A stretch of 64,000 bases of DNA from NCBI RefSeq assembly GCF_026342015.1, contig NZ_JAPENL010000002.1, positions 1,617,001 to 1,681,000 of the forward strand, given 5' to 3'. The DNA comes from Micromonospora lupini (lineage in GTDB: Bacteria; Actinomycetota; Actinomycetes; Mycobacteriales; Micromonosporaceae). Made by a program: the position numbers and the translations under genes. Shown here one piece after another: positions 43,826 to 52,030 of this stretch. The notes under the pieces were generated by a model, which saw nothing but the letters and a program-made list of their open reading frames with translations, was not told the origin of the DNA and ran no database searches. Position 1 is the first letter of the stretch. Every line of letters begins with the position of its first letter.

Positions 43826-44542
43826 CTATGCCCCGCCGGTGGGCTCCAGAAAAGCGCCGGCTTCGATCGCCGCCCGGCTCGGGTCGCCGGCCCGGATCGC
43901 CTCGACCAGTCGGGTGTGGTCGACGTAGCGCTCAGGCGTGAGCGCGCTGCCCATCGCCTGGGCGACTGTGCTGCGCAGGGCCGTGCCGACCGAGGCGTAC
44001 AGCTCGGCGAGCATGGCGTTGTGCGCGGCGGCGACCACCGCGACGTGCAGCGCCGCGTCGGCCTCGACGAACGCGTCGACCAGGCCGCCGAGCCAGGCCG
44101 CCTCGCGGTCGGCGAGCGCGCCGTCGAGCGCCGCCAGGTCGGCAGGTGTACGCCTCAGCGCGGCGAGTCGGGCGGCCTCCACCTCGAACGCGCGCCGCAC
44201 CTCGATGACCTCGGTCATCCGGTCGTCGCCCAGTCGGCGGGCCACCACCGGCGCCAGTTCGTCGGTGGACACCACGTACGTGCCGGAGCCCTGCCGGCAC
44301 TCAAGCACCCCGGCGTGCACGAGGGCGCGGACCGCCTCGCGGACCGTGTTGCGCCCGACGCCCAGCGCGGCGACGAGTTGTGGCTCGGTGGGGATGCGCC
44401 CGCCGACCGGCCACTCGCCGCCCAGGATCCGGGCCCGGAGCTGCTCGATCGTCTGCCGGACGCGGTGGCCGCGAGGCGGCACGGCGGGCTGGCCGCGGGG
44501 CGGCGCCGGCGGTGCGGAGGGGGAATCGACCGACGGTGGCAC
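43826..44542 (-). CDS. GntR-family regulator, FadR/FCD subgroup
   Basis: 238-residue regulator: N-terminal winged helix (EQLRARILGGEWPVGGRIPT, RNTVREAVRALVHAGVLECR, QGSGTYVV) and an all-helical FCD domain (EVIEVRRAFEVEAARLAALR, FVEADAALHVAVVAAAHNAM) with the Asp/His metal ligands of that family. It is divergent from the CynX/NimT-type transporter over a 50-bp spacer and is likely its regulator. The effector is unknown; a small acid is typical for FCD regulators. Confidence 0.9.
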   Translation of the reverse strand: MPPSVDSPSAPPAPPRGQPAVPPRGHRVRQTIEQLRARILGGEWPVGGRIPTEPQLVAALGVGRNTVREAVRALVHAGVLECRQGSGTYVVSTDELAPVVARRLGDDRMTEVIEVRRAFEVEAARLAALRRTPADLAALDGALADREAAWLGGLVDAFVEADAALHVAVVAAAHNAMLAELYASVGTALRSTVAQAMGSALTPERYVDHTRLVEAIRAGDPSRAAIEAGAFLEPTGGA

Positions 44543-44592
44543 TGGTTACATCACCGGCCCAAAATTCATCCCATGATTGTAGGTTAGAGGTC

Positions 44593-45870
44593 ATGACCCC
44601 GCCACCCGTCGCCGCTCCGGCCCCGCCCGCTTCCGCCGCCGTCGACACCCGCCCGACGCGCGACCCCGGGGGCCGGCGTACGCACCCGGCGACCGGTGGC
44701 GCGCTCGTGCTGGTCGGGATGCTGCTTGTCGCGCTCAACCTGCGCACCGCAGTCACCAGCCTCGGCGCGCTGCTCGACGAGATCCGCGACGGTCTGGGGC
44801 TCTCCGGCGTCATGGCCGGTCTGGTCACCACCCTGCCGACGATCGCGTTCGCCGGCCTCGGCGCGCTCACCCCGTGGCTGGTCCGCCGGGTCGCGCCGGC
44901 CCGGGTGCTGGTGGTCGCCATGCTCGCCCTGGCCGCCGGTCAGGTGCTCCGGGCGGTGACCGACTCGGCCTGGATCTTCGTGCTCACCAGCGCGCTGGCC
45001 CTGGCCGGCATCGCGGTCGCCAACATCCTGCTGCCGATGCTTGTCAAGCAGCACTTCGGCCATCGGACCGGCCTCGTCACCGGGGCGTACACCATGGCGT
45101 TGACTCTGGGCACGACGGTGGCGGCGGCAAGCGCGGTGCCTATCGCGCACGCCTTCGGCTCCTGGCGGGCCGGACTGGGCGTCTGGGCGGTGCTGGCCGC
45201 GGTGGCCGTACTCCCGTGGGTGCCGCTGGCGCTGCGGACCCGGGCGGGCGCGCGGCGCGCGACCCCGACGGCGGCCGTCGCCGCGCCGACGCGGGTCCGG
45301 CCTGCGCGGACCCGGCTGGGCTGGGCCATGGCGGTCTACTTCGGGGCGCAGTCGCTCAGCGGGTACGCGATCATGGGCTGGCTGGCCCAGCTCTTCCGCG
45401 ACGCCGGCTACCGGCCGGAGTCGGCCGGGCTGCTGCTCGCCGGGGTGACCGCGCTCGGCGTGCCGATCGCGCTGCTGATGCCCACCCTCGCCGGCCGGCT
45501 CGCCACCCTGCGCCCGCTGGTGCTCGGCCTGACCGCCGCCTCGGCGCTGGCCTACCTGGGGCTGGCGTTCGCTCCGCACGGCGCCGCACTGCTCTGGGTG
45601 GCCCTGCTGGCGCTCGGGCAGGGCGCGTTCCCGATGATCCTCACCACGATCGGTCTGCGCGCGCGCACCGCCGAGGGGACCGTCGCGCTCTCCGCGTTCG
45701 CGCAGAGCACCGGGTACGTGATCGCCGCCCTCGGCCCGCTGATGGTCGGCATCCTCTACGAGATCACCGGCGGGTGGACGGCGCCGATCGGGTTCCTGCT
45801 TGCCGCACTTGTCGTGCAGACGGCTGCGGGCATGGCGATCGCCCGTCCCCGCTACGTCGAGGACGAGTAG
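44593..45870 (+). CDS. MFS transporter, CynX/NimT-like
   Basis: 425-residue major facilitator with 12 predicted helices. NLRTAVTSLGALLDEIRDGL in the first helix and loop is the hallmark of the cyanate/nitroimidazole (CynX/NimT) subgroup, and HRTGLVTGAYTMALTLGTTV and TTIGLRARTAEGTVALSAFA are other family blocks. I use the ATG at 44593 with TAGAGG upstream. Substrate unknown. The divergent FadR-type gene suggests substrate-dependent expression. Confidence 0.88.
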   Translation: MTPPPVAAPAPPASAAVDTRPTRDPGGRRTHPATGGALVLVGMLLVALNLRTAVTSLGALLDEIRDGLGLSGVMAGLVTTLPTIAFAGLGALTPWLVRRVAPARVLVVAMLALAAGQVLRAVTDSAWIFVLTSALALAGIAVANILLPMLVKQHFGHRTGLVTGAYTMALTLGTTVAAASAVPIAHAFGSWRAGLGVWAVLAAVAVLPWVPLALRTRAGARRATPTAAVAAPTRVRPARTRLGWAMAVYFGAQSLSGYAIMGWLAQLFRDAGYRPESAGLLLAGVTALGVPIALLMPTLAGRLATLRPLVLGLTAASALAYLGLAFAPHGAALLWVALLALGQGAFPMILTTIGLRARTAEGTVALSAFAQSTGYVIAALGPLMVGILYEITGGWTAPIGFLLAALVVQTAAGMAIARPRYVEDE

Positions 45871-45883
45871 GGCACGACAGCGG

Positions 45884-46240
45884 TCAGGAGGACGCCGGAG
45901 TCGGTTCGCCGGCGACGGCCTCGTCCACAGTCGGATAGGTGTGCAGCACCTCGACGAGCCCGCTCACCTCGAGGATGCGCAGCACCCCGCGCTGCGGAGC
46001 GGCCAGCCGCACCACACCGCCGGCCTCGTCACAGCTGTTCTTGGCGCGAACGAACACCGACAGCCCGGTCGAGTCGCAGAACGAGACGTCCGCCAGGTCG
46101 AACACCAGCCGGTTACGGCCCTTGTCGAGCAGGTCGGTGATCTGGTCCTGCAACTGCGGTGCGGTTGCCATGTCCAGTTCGCCCGCGACCGACACGACGA
46201 CCACGTCGCCGCGTTGTTCCGTGTGCACCGTCAGGGACAT
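45884..46240 (-). CDS. STAS anti-sigma factor antagonist, RsbV-like
   Basis: 118-residue STAS protein. The phosphorylatable Ser lies in VSFCDSTGLSVFVRAKNSCD, in the usual D-S-[ST]-G-L motif; N-terminal VVSVAGELDMATAPQLQDQI completes the fold. Unphosphorylated protein would bind an RsbW-type kinase and free a sigma factor; the PP2C-type phosphatases encoded in this window could activate it. It is divergent from the stressosome operon and converges on the MFS gene. Confidence 0.9.
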   Translation of the reverse strand: MSLTVHTEQRGDVVVVSVAGELDMATAPQLQDQITDLLDKGRNRLVFDLADVSFCDSTGLSVFVRAKNSCDEAGGVVRLAAPQRGVLRILEVSGLVEVLHTYPTVDEAVAGEPTPASS

Positions 46241-46405
46241 TCGCCAGACCTCCTGTTATCGGGGGAACGGTATCCCACGACCGTGGTCCCACGCAGAACG
46301 GGAGCCGGCATCCGGTGGCCATCGTCATTCCGTTGCTACGGAGCAAGTAGTTGCGCAGATCCCGGTGATAGAGTCCGGCCGGTCCAGGTCGAGGGGGGTT
46401 TCACG

Positions 46406-47266
46406 ATGGCGTTGAACGCCGAGGAAAGTGGTCGGCTCGCCGCGCTGCTGAGTGGGCACGCCGAGAAGGTCACGCAGCGGTGGACCGACATCGTTGCCGG
46501 TTCGCTGCGAGGCCGGCTGAGCCACGCCGAGCTGCGCCGGCAGGTCGAGGACCTGCACCGGGCCATCGTCGGCACCGGCGAGCAGGGCGCCATCGACCTG
46601 TCCGCCGAGAGCGCCGGCGAGCTGCGGGCCGCACTCTCCGAGCTGTCCCGGGGCAGGGCCCGGCAGGGCTTCTCCGCAACCGAGACGACGATCAGCATCT
46701 TCGCGCTCAAGGACGTGCTGGCCGAACTCGTGCGGGAGGCCGGCGGCGCGAACGCGCTGCACGACTACGTCGCCTTCTCCAAGCTGGTCGACGAGCTGGG
46801 CCTGTTCACCTTCGAGAGCTTCGTACGCACCCGCGAGAGCCTGATCGCCGACCAGGCCGAGCAGCTTCTCGAACTCTCCACCCCGGTGGTCAAGCTCTGG
46901 GAGGGCGTGGTCGCCGTCCCGCTGGTCGGCACCCTGGACTCGGCCCGCGCCCAGGTGGTCATGGAGCGGCTGCTGCAGACCCTTGTCGACACCGGCTCCC
47001 CGTACGCGATCATCGACATCACCGGCGTCCCCGCGGTGGACACCCAGGTCGCCCAGCACATCCTGAAGACCGTGGTGGCCGCCCGGCTGATGGGCGCCGA
47101 CTGCATCATCTCCGGCATCCGTCCGCAGATCGCGCAGACCATCGTGGCGCTCGGCATCGAGTTCGGTGACATCGCCACCAAGGCCAGCCTCGCCGACGCG
47201 CTGCGCCACGTGCTGCGGCTCAACGGGGTGGAGACCGCTCGTCGCCAGCCACGCCGGGACGCCTGA
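46406..47266 (+). CDS. RsbR-like stressosome scaffold protein (STAS)
   Basis: 286-residue protein with an N-terminal globin-like helical sensor (about 1-160) and a C-terminal STAS domain. The two threonines phosphorylated by RsbT in Bacillus RsbRA have counterparts: T213 in VPAVDTQVAQHI and T245 in GIRPQIAQTIVALG. ATG at 46406 with GAGGGGGG upstream. It is the first gene of a seven-step signalling operon with stop/start overlaps throughout. It would form the core of the stressosome with RsbS and hold RsbT until stress. Confidence 0.88.
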   Translation: MALNAEESGRLAALLSGHAEKVTQRWTDIVAGSLRGRLSHAELRRQVEDLHRAIVGTGEQGAIDLSAESAGELRAALSELSRGRARQGFSATETTISIFALKDVLAELVREAGGANALHDYVAFSKLVDELGLFTFESFVRTRESLIADQAEQLLELSTPVVKLWEGVVAVPLVGTLDSARAQVVMERLLQTLVDTGSPYAIIDITGVPAVDTQVAQHILKTVVAARLMGADCIISGIRPQIAQTIVALGIEFGDIATKASLADALRHVLRLNGVETARRQPRRDA

Positions 47267-47676
47267 TGGAGCGCGTGCCGATCCTCAAGATCGGTGACAT
47301 CCTGCTCGTCTCCATCCAGCTCGACATGTCCGACCAGACGGCGGTCCAGCTCCAGGAGGACCTCGCCGAGCGGATCGTGGCCACCGGCTGCCACGGCGTC
47401 ATCATCGACATCACCGCGCTGGACATCGTCGACTCCTTCGTCGGTCGGATGCTCTCCACCATCGCGTCGATCTCCAAAGTCCTCGACGCGGAGACGGTGG
47501 TGGTGGGCATGCGACCCGCCGTCGCCATCACCCTTGTCGAACTGGGGCTGTCGCTGAACGGCATCCGTACCGCCCTGAACGTGGAGCGCGGCATGGAGCT
47601 GATCGCGGCGGCCCGCGGCGACGAGCTCGACTACCAGCTCGACGACGATCCGGACGCCGAGACGGCCAGGCCGTGA
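47266..47676 (+). CDS. RsbS-like stressosome STAS protein
   Basis: 136-residue single STAS domain, second core component of the stressosome. The phosphoacceptor serine is S57 in ITALDIVDSFVGRML, matching S58/S59 of Moorella and Bacillus RsbS. The start overlaps the RsbR stop by one base. The acidic C-terminal tail (YQLDDDPDAETARP) is longer than in Bacillus RsbS. Phosphorylation by the RsbT-like kinase encoded next would free the kinase for signalling. Confidence 0.88.
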   Translation: MERVPILKIGDILLVSIQLDMSDQTAVQLQEDLAERIVATGCHGVIIDITALDIVDSFVGRMLSTIASISKVLDAETVVVGMRPAVAITLVELGLSLNGIRTALNVERGMELIAAARGDELDYQLDDDPDAETARP

Positions 47677-48092
47677 CCGCGGGCGTCGACCTGGGCCAGC
47701 CGCAGGCGCAGTCGGTCCGCAGCGACGAGGACGTCGTCCGCGTCCGGCAACTGGTTCGCACGGTGGCGGTCGCCGTCAAGCTGTCGCTCGTCGACCAGAC
47801 CAAGGTGGTCACCGCGGCGAGCGAGCTGGCCCGCAACACCCTGGTGTACGGCGGCGGCGGCACCGTGGAGGTGACGACCGTGGACAACGGCCGTCGCAAG
47901 GGCGTCCGGATCGTCTTCGCCGACTCGGGCCCCGGCATCGCCGACCTCGACATGGCCCTGACCGACGGCTACACCACCGGAGGCGGCCTCGGCCTCGGCC
48001 TCAGCGGGTCCCGCCGACTTGTCGACGAGTTCGAGATCGAGACGTCGGCGGAGACCGGCACGCGGATCACGGTCACCAAGTGGTCCAGGTGA
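47673..48092 (+). CDS. RsbT-like serine/threonine switch kinase
   Basis: 139-residue HATPase-type kinase. N-box: TAASELARNTLVYGGGGTVE; G1: IVFADSGPGIADLDMALT; G2: GGGLGLGLSGSRRLVDEF. These match RsbT, which phosphorylates RsbR and RsbS and, when released, activates a downstream phosphatase or kinase. GTG start overlapping the RsbS stop by 4 bp. It is intact and should be active. Confidence 0.9.
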   Translation: MTAGVDLGQPQAQSVRSDEDVVRVRQLVRTVAVAVKLSLVDQTKVVTAASELARNTLVYGGGGTVEVTTVDNGRRKGVRIVFADSGPGIADLDMALTDGYTTGGGLGLGLSGSRRLVDEFEIETSAETGTRITVTKWSR

Positions 48093-49096
48093 ACGGGGAC
48101 GCGGTCACCGACAGTGGCATCTGGTTCCGCGTGGAGGCCAGCAGCGCCGCCAGCGCCGTACGGCGGGCCGCGGAACGCCTCGGTGAGCAGATCGAGATGG
48201 GTGCGTCGCGCATCGCCGACCTGGCCATCGTCGCCGCCGAACTGACGAGCAACCTCGTCAAGCACGCCGACAACGGCGTCCTGCTGCTCCGGCCGGTCCG
48301 CCGCGCCGGGCAGGCCGGCGTGGAGATGGTGGCCATCGACTCCGGGCCCGGGATGGCCGACCTCACCGTGTCGTCCAGGGACGGGCACTCCACCACCGGC
48401 ACCCTCGGGATCGGCCTCGGCGCCATCGTCCGCCAGGCGAACTGGTTCGACGGGTACTCCCTGCCCGGCCGGGGCACAGTCCTCGCCGTGCAGGTCTGGC
48501 CGGCCCAACCGGCCCAGCCGTCCTGGGCCGGCGCCCTCACCCGGCCGATCACCGGCGAGACGGTAAGCGGCGACGGGTACGCCGTCCGGCTCGCCGACGG
48601 CCGGCACCAGGTGCTCGTCAGCGACGGGCTGGGGCACGGCCCGCTGGCCGCCGCCGCCACCGAGGCGGCGCTCGCCGCCTTCCGTGACGCCCCGGCCAGC
48701 CCACCGGCCGCGGTGGTCAGTCACCTGCACCGGAGCATGTCGCACACGCGCGGCGCCGCGCTCGCGGTCGCCGAGCTGGCGGACGGCGTGCTGCACTACG
48801 CCGGGCTGGGCAACATCTCCGGAGTGATCGTCGAGGGCGACGGTAAGCGCCGGGGGCTGGTGTCGCTGCCCGGCATCGCCGGGCACCAGCGGCCGACGGT
48901 CCGCGGCTACGACTACCCGTTCGGGCCGGGCGCCCGGCTGGTGATGCACAGTGACGGCGTGGTCGACCGCTGGCGGTTGACCGACTACCCGGGCCTCGCC
49001 GAACGGTCCCCGCTGGTGATGGCGGCGACCCTGCTGCGCGACGCCGGGCTGCGCCGAGACGACGCCTGCGTACTGGTCGCGAGGTCCCGGGCATGA
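48089..49096 (+). CDS. HATPase-PP2C (RsbX/SpoIIE-like) protein of the stressosome operon
   Basis: 335-residue fusion: an N-terminal RsbW/RsbT-like HATPase (IVAAELTSNLVKHADNGVLL, DSGPGMADL, LGIGLGAIVRQANWFD) and a C-terminal PP2C domain related to RsbX and SpoIIE (VLVSDGLGHGPLAAAATEAA, HYAGLGNISGVIVEG, VMHSDGVVDRW, DDACVLVARS). I use the GTG at 48089, which overlaps the RsbT stop by 4 bp like its neighbours; GTG 48080 is possible. RsbX resets the stressosome by dephosphorylating RsbS/RsbR; the fused kinase domain suggests two opposite activities in one chain. Confidence 0.87.
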   Translation: MNGDAVTDSGIWFRVEASSAASAVRRAAERLGEQIEMGASRIADLAIVAAELTSNLVKHADNGVLLLRPVRRAGQAGVEMVAIDSGPGMADLTVSSRDGHSTTGTLGIGLGAIVRQANWFDGYSLPGRGTVLAVQVWPAQPAQPSWAGALTRPITGETVSGDGYAVRLADGRHQVLVSDGLGHGPLAAAATEAALAAFRDAPASPPAAVVSHLHRSMSHTRGAALAVAELADGVLHYAGLGNISGVIVEGDGKRRGLVSLPGIAGHQRPTVRGYDYPFGPGARLVMHSDGVVDRWRLTDYPGLAERSPLVMAATLLRDAGLRRDDACVLVARSRA

Positions 49097-50454
49097 GCGC
49101 GGAGCCGGCCGCGCCGCCGCTGCTGCAGATGGCGCTGCGGGTCGAGCAGGACATCTTCGTCATCCGCCAGCGCGGCCGCGAGGTGGCGGGCGTGGTGGGC
49201 CTCGAACACCAGGACCAGGTCCGGATCGCCACCGCGCTCAGCGAGGTCGCCCGGGACCTGCTGCGGATGACCGGCGGCGCGGACGTCACGTTCCACATCG
49301 ACGCGGGATCCGACGGCCGGTTCCACCTCCGCGCCGACCTGGCCCCGGTGGCCCCGCTGCCCGACGGCCGGTACGAGCCGCAGTCGGGTGCGGTGTCCCG
49401 ACTGGTCGACACACTGAGCGTGTCGACCGTCGAGGGGGTTACGGTCGTACGGATGTCCCGAAGAGTCCCGGCCAACGCGCCGACGCCGACCCCGGAGCGG
49501 CTGACCGAGTTCCGCGCGGAACTCGGCCGCACCGCGCCGGCAAGCGCGCTGGACGAGCTGACCGTGCAGAACGGCCAGCTCATCGCCGCACTCGACGAGG
49601 TACGCAGCCAGCGCGACGAGCTGGCCGTGCTGAACGACGAGCTGGCCGAGACCAACCGCGGTGTGCTGGCGCTCTACAACCAGCTCACCGAGGAGCTGGA
49701 GGAGACCAACCGGGGTGTGGTCGCCCTCTACGCCGAGCTGGACGAGAAGTCGGCCCAACTGCGCGCCGCGAGCGAGTCGAAGAGCCGCTTCCTGGCCAAC
49801 GTGAGCCACGAGCTGCGCGCCCCGGTCACCGCGATCATCGGGTTGGGGCGTCTGCTCGCCGACTCCTCCTCCGACCCGCTCACCGCCGAACAGGCCCGCC
49901 AGGTGGGCCTCATCCGCTCGTCGGCGGAGGACCTGCTCGGACTGGTCAACGAACTGCTGGATCTCGCCAAGGCCGAGTCGGGCCGTATCGAGCCGGACTG
50001 GGCGGACGTGGATCTCCGCCCGGTCTTCGGCCAACTGCGCGGCACCATGCGGGCGCTTGCCACCCGGCCTGGTGTGGAACTCGTGGTGGAGGAGCCGCCC
50101 GCGCCGGCCGTGCTCCGCACCGACGAGGTGCTGCTCGGCCAGGTGCTGCGCAACCTGCTGCACAACGGGTTGAAGTTCACCGAGCGCGGCGAGGTGCGGC
50201 TGCGTGTCCGGCGCCGCGACGACAGGTGGAATTTCGAGGTCAGCGACACCGGCCCGGGCATCGCGCCCGAGCTGCACGATCGGATCTTCGAGGAGTTCTA
50301 CCAGGTGCCGGGCGCGACCCGGGTCGGCGGCACCGGCCTCGGCCTGCCGTACGCCCGACGGCTGGTGACTCTGCTCGGGGGCACCCTGGTGCTGGCCAGC
50401 GAGCCGGGCCGAGGCAGCACGTTCACCATCTCCCTGCCCACAGGCGGAGCGTGA
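49093..50454 (+). CDS. Histidine kinase with degenerate RsbT-like N-terminal domain
   Basis: 453-residue soluble kinase. Residues 1-125 resemble the preceding RsbT-like proteins, but its N-box reads TALSEVARDLLRMTGGADVT with Asp for the essential Asn and no clear G boxes. A coiled coil follows (about 150-232, with the repeat LAETNRGVLALYNQL / LEETNRGVVALYAEL). Then comes HisKA with H239 in FLANVSHELRAPVTAIIG and a full HATPase (LRNLLHNGLKFTERGEV, SDTGPGIAPELHDRIFEEFY, GGTGLGLPYARRL). No membrane segment. Coupled by ATGA and GTGA to its neighbours; it should phosphorylate the receiver-PP2C protein encoded next. Confidence 0.9.
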   Translation: MSAEPAAPPLLQMALRVEQDIFVIRQRGREVAGVVGLEHQDQVRIATALSEVARDLLRMTGGADVTFHIDAGSDGRFHLRADLAPVAPLPDGRYEPQSGAVSRLVDTLSVSTVEGVTVVRMSRRVPANAPTPTPERLTEFRAELGRTAPASALDELTVQNGQLIAALDEVRSQRDELAVLNDELAETNRGVLALYNQLTEELEETNRGVVALYAELDEKSAQLRAASESKSRFLANVSHELRAPVTAIIGLGRLLADSSSDPLTAEQARQVGLIRSSAEDLLGLVNELLDLAKAESGRIEPDWADVDLRPVFGQLRGTMRALATRPGVELVVEEPPAPAVLRTDEVLLGQVLRNLLHNGLKFTERGEVRLRVRRRDDRWNFEVSDTGPGIAPELHDRIFEEFYQVPGATRVGGTGLGLPYARRLVTLLGGTLVLASEPGRGSTFTISLPTGGA

Positions 50455-51995
50455 CGGTGGATGGCGGCCCGGCGACCCTCCTGGTGGTCGACGACAGTCG
50501 TACCAAGCGCTACCTGCTGGTCAGTTGGCTGACCCGGGCCGGGTACACAGTCCTCGAAGCGGAGAACGGCGCCGAGGCGTTGGCCCGGGTCGGCACGGAC
50601 CGGATCGACCTGGTGGTGCTCGACGTCCGGCTGCCCGACCTGAGCGGCTACGAGGTGTGCGAACGGATCAAGGAGGCACATCCGGCGATGCCGGTGATCC
50701 ACGTCTCCGCGCACGCGGTGGACGTCGCCGACCGGGCCCAGGGGCTCACCCGGGGTGCCGACGCCTACCTGGCCGAGCCGATCGAGCCGGAGGAGCTGAT
50801 CGCCACCACCCGGGCGGTCCTGCGCTACTACCAGGCCCGGCAGCGAGCCGAACTGCTCGCCGAGCGGCTCCTCGGCCTGGCCGACACCACTGTGGCGGTG
50901 CACGCCGCGTCGACATTCGCGCGGCTGCTCGAGGTCGCCGCTGAGGGCGCCGCGCAGATCTTCAAGAGCCCGGCGGCGGTGATCGCCGAGACGTTCGACG
51001 GCGACTGCCTGGCCGGGATCTGCGCCGGCCCGGGCGCCGAGGCGGTCATCGTGCCGTGGGTCGTCGACGACACCGGGGTGCCCACGGGCGCCACGGTAAA
51101 GGTGGAGGCCCCGGCGAACTGGGGGCTGCTCGCCTGGCCGGCGGACGACACGGTGACGGTGGCCGCAGCCCGGCTGCGGGAGGACCGGGCCCCGCTGTAC
51201 GTGGTGGTCCCCACCGCCACCCAGACCGCCCGCACGCCGGTGCTCGTGCAACTCGCCCAGGCCGTCGCGGCGGCGGTCGAGGCCCAGCGCTCCTTCGACG
51301 AGGAGCACCGGATCGCCGTCACCCTCCAGCGCAGCCTGCTCCCGCGCAGCCTGCCCACGGTCGCCGGTCTGGACCTCGCGGTGCGCTACGAGCCGGCCAG
51401 CGCGCAGACCGAGGTGGGCGGAGACTTCTACGAGCTGGTGATGCTCGACGGACACCTGCTGCTGGCGATCGGCGACGTGGCGGGCCACTCGCTGCACGCG
51501 GCCACCGTGATGGCCGAGCTGCGGCACGCGGTGCGGGCGTACGCGGTCGAGGGGCACCAGCCCGGCGAGATCCTGCACCGGGTCAACGAGCTGATGCGGA
51601 CCCTGCTGCCGGACGAGTTGGCCACGCTCTGCGTCCTGCTGCTGCACCCGCCGACCGGGCGGGTCCGGCTTGCCAGCGCCGGCCACCTGCCCCCGCTGCT
51701 CCAGCAGAACGGCAAGATCGAGTTCGTGCAGCACTCGGCGCCACTGCTCGGCGTCCGCGCGCCCCGACCTGCCGACCTGGAGTTCGTCCTGCCGGCCGGC
51801 GCCACGCTCGTGTTCTACACCGACGGGTTGATCGAGCGCCGGGACGCCACAATCGACGAGGGGCTGGCCGCGCTCGCCGCGGTGGCCGCCACGGTGGACG
51901 ACGACCTGGACGAGTTCTGCGCCCGCCTGCTCGTGGAACTGGCCCCGTCCAAGATCCAGGACGACGTCGCCGTTGTCGTCCTGCGCCGTCGCTGA
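50451..51995 (+). CDS. Receiver-GAF-PP2C (SpoIIE) output phosphatase
   Basis: 514-residue output protein. Receiver domain: acidic pair D14-D15, phosphoacceptor D58 (VVLDVRLPDLSGYE), S86; the conserved Lys is replaced by E109 (YLAEPIEPEEL). A GAF-like region follows at about 140-285. The C-terminal SpoIIE/RsbU PP2C domain has EVGGDFYELV, IGDVAGHSLHAATVMAEL, VFYTDGLIERRD and DDVAVVVL. It would dephosphorylate an RsbV-type antagonist (one is encoded at 45884-46240) to release a sigma factor. GTG start overlaps the kinase stop by 4 bp; last gene of the operon. Confidence 0.9.
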   Translation: MTVDGGPATLLVVDDSRTKRYLLVSWLTRAGYTVLEAENGAEALARVGTDRIDLVVLDVRLPDLSGYEVCERIKEAHPAMPVIHVSAHAVDVADRAQGLTRGADAYLAEPIEPEELIATTRAVLRYYQARQRAELLAERLLGLADTTVAVHAASTFARLLEVAAEGAAQIFKSPAAVIAETFDGDCLAGICAGPGAEAVIVPWVVDDTGVPTGATVKVEAPANWGLLAWPADDTVTVAAARLREDRAPLYVVVPTATQTARTPVLVQLAQAVAAAVEAQRSFDEEHRIAVTLQRSLLPRSLPTVAGLDLAVRYEPASAQTEVGGDFYELVMLDGHLLLAIGDVAGHSLHAATVMAELRHAVRAYAVEGHQPGEILHRVNELMRTLLPDELATLCVLLLHPPTGRVRLASAGHLPPLLQQNGKIEFVQHSAPLLGVRAPRPADLEFVLPAGATLVFYTDGLIERRDATIDEGLAALAAVAATVDDDLDEFCARLLVELAPSKIQDDVAVVVLRRR

Positions 51996-52030
51996 CCACG
52001 CGAGCGGCTCCTCGCCGGGGCGGGTGCGGC

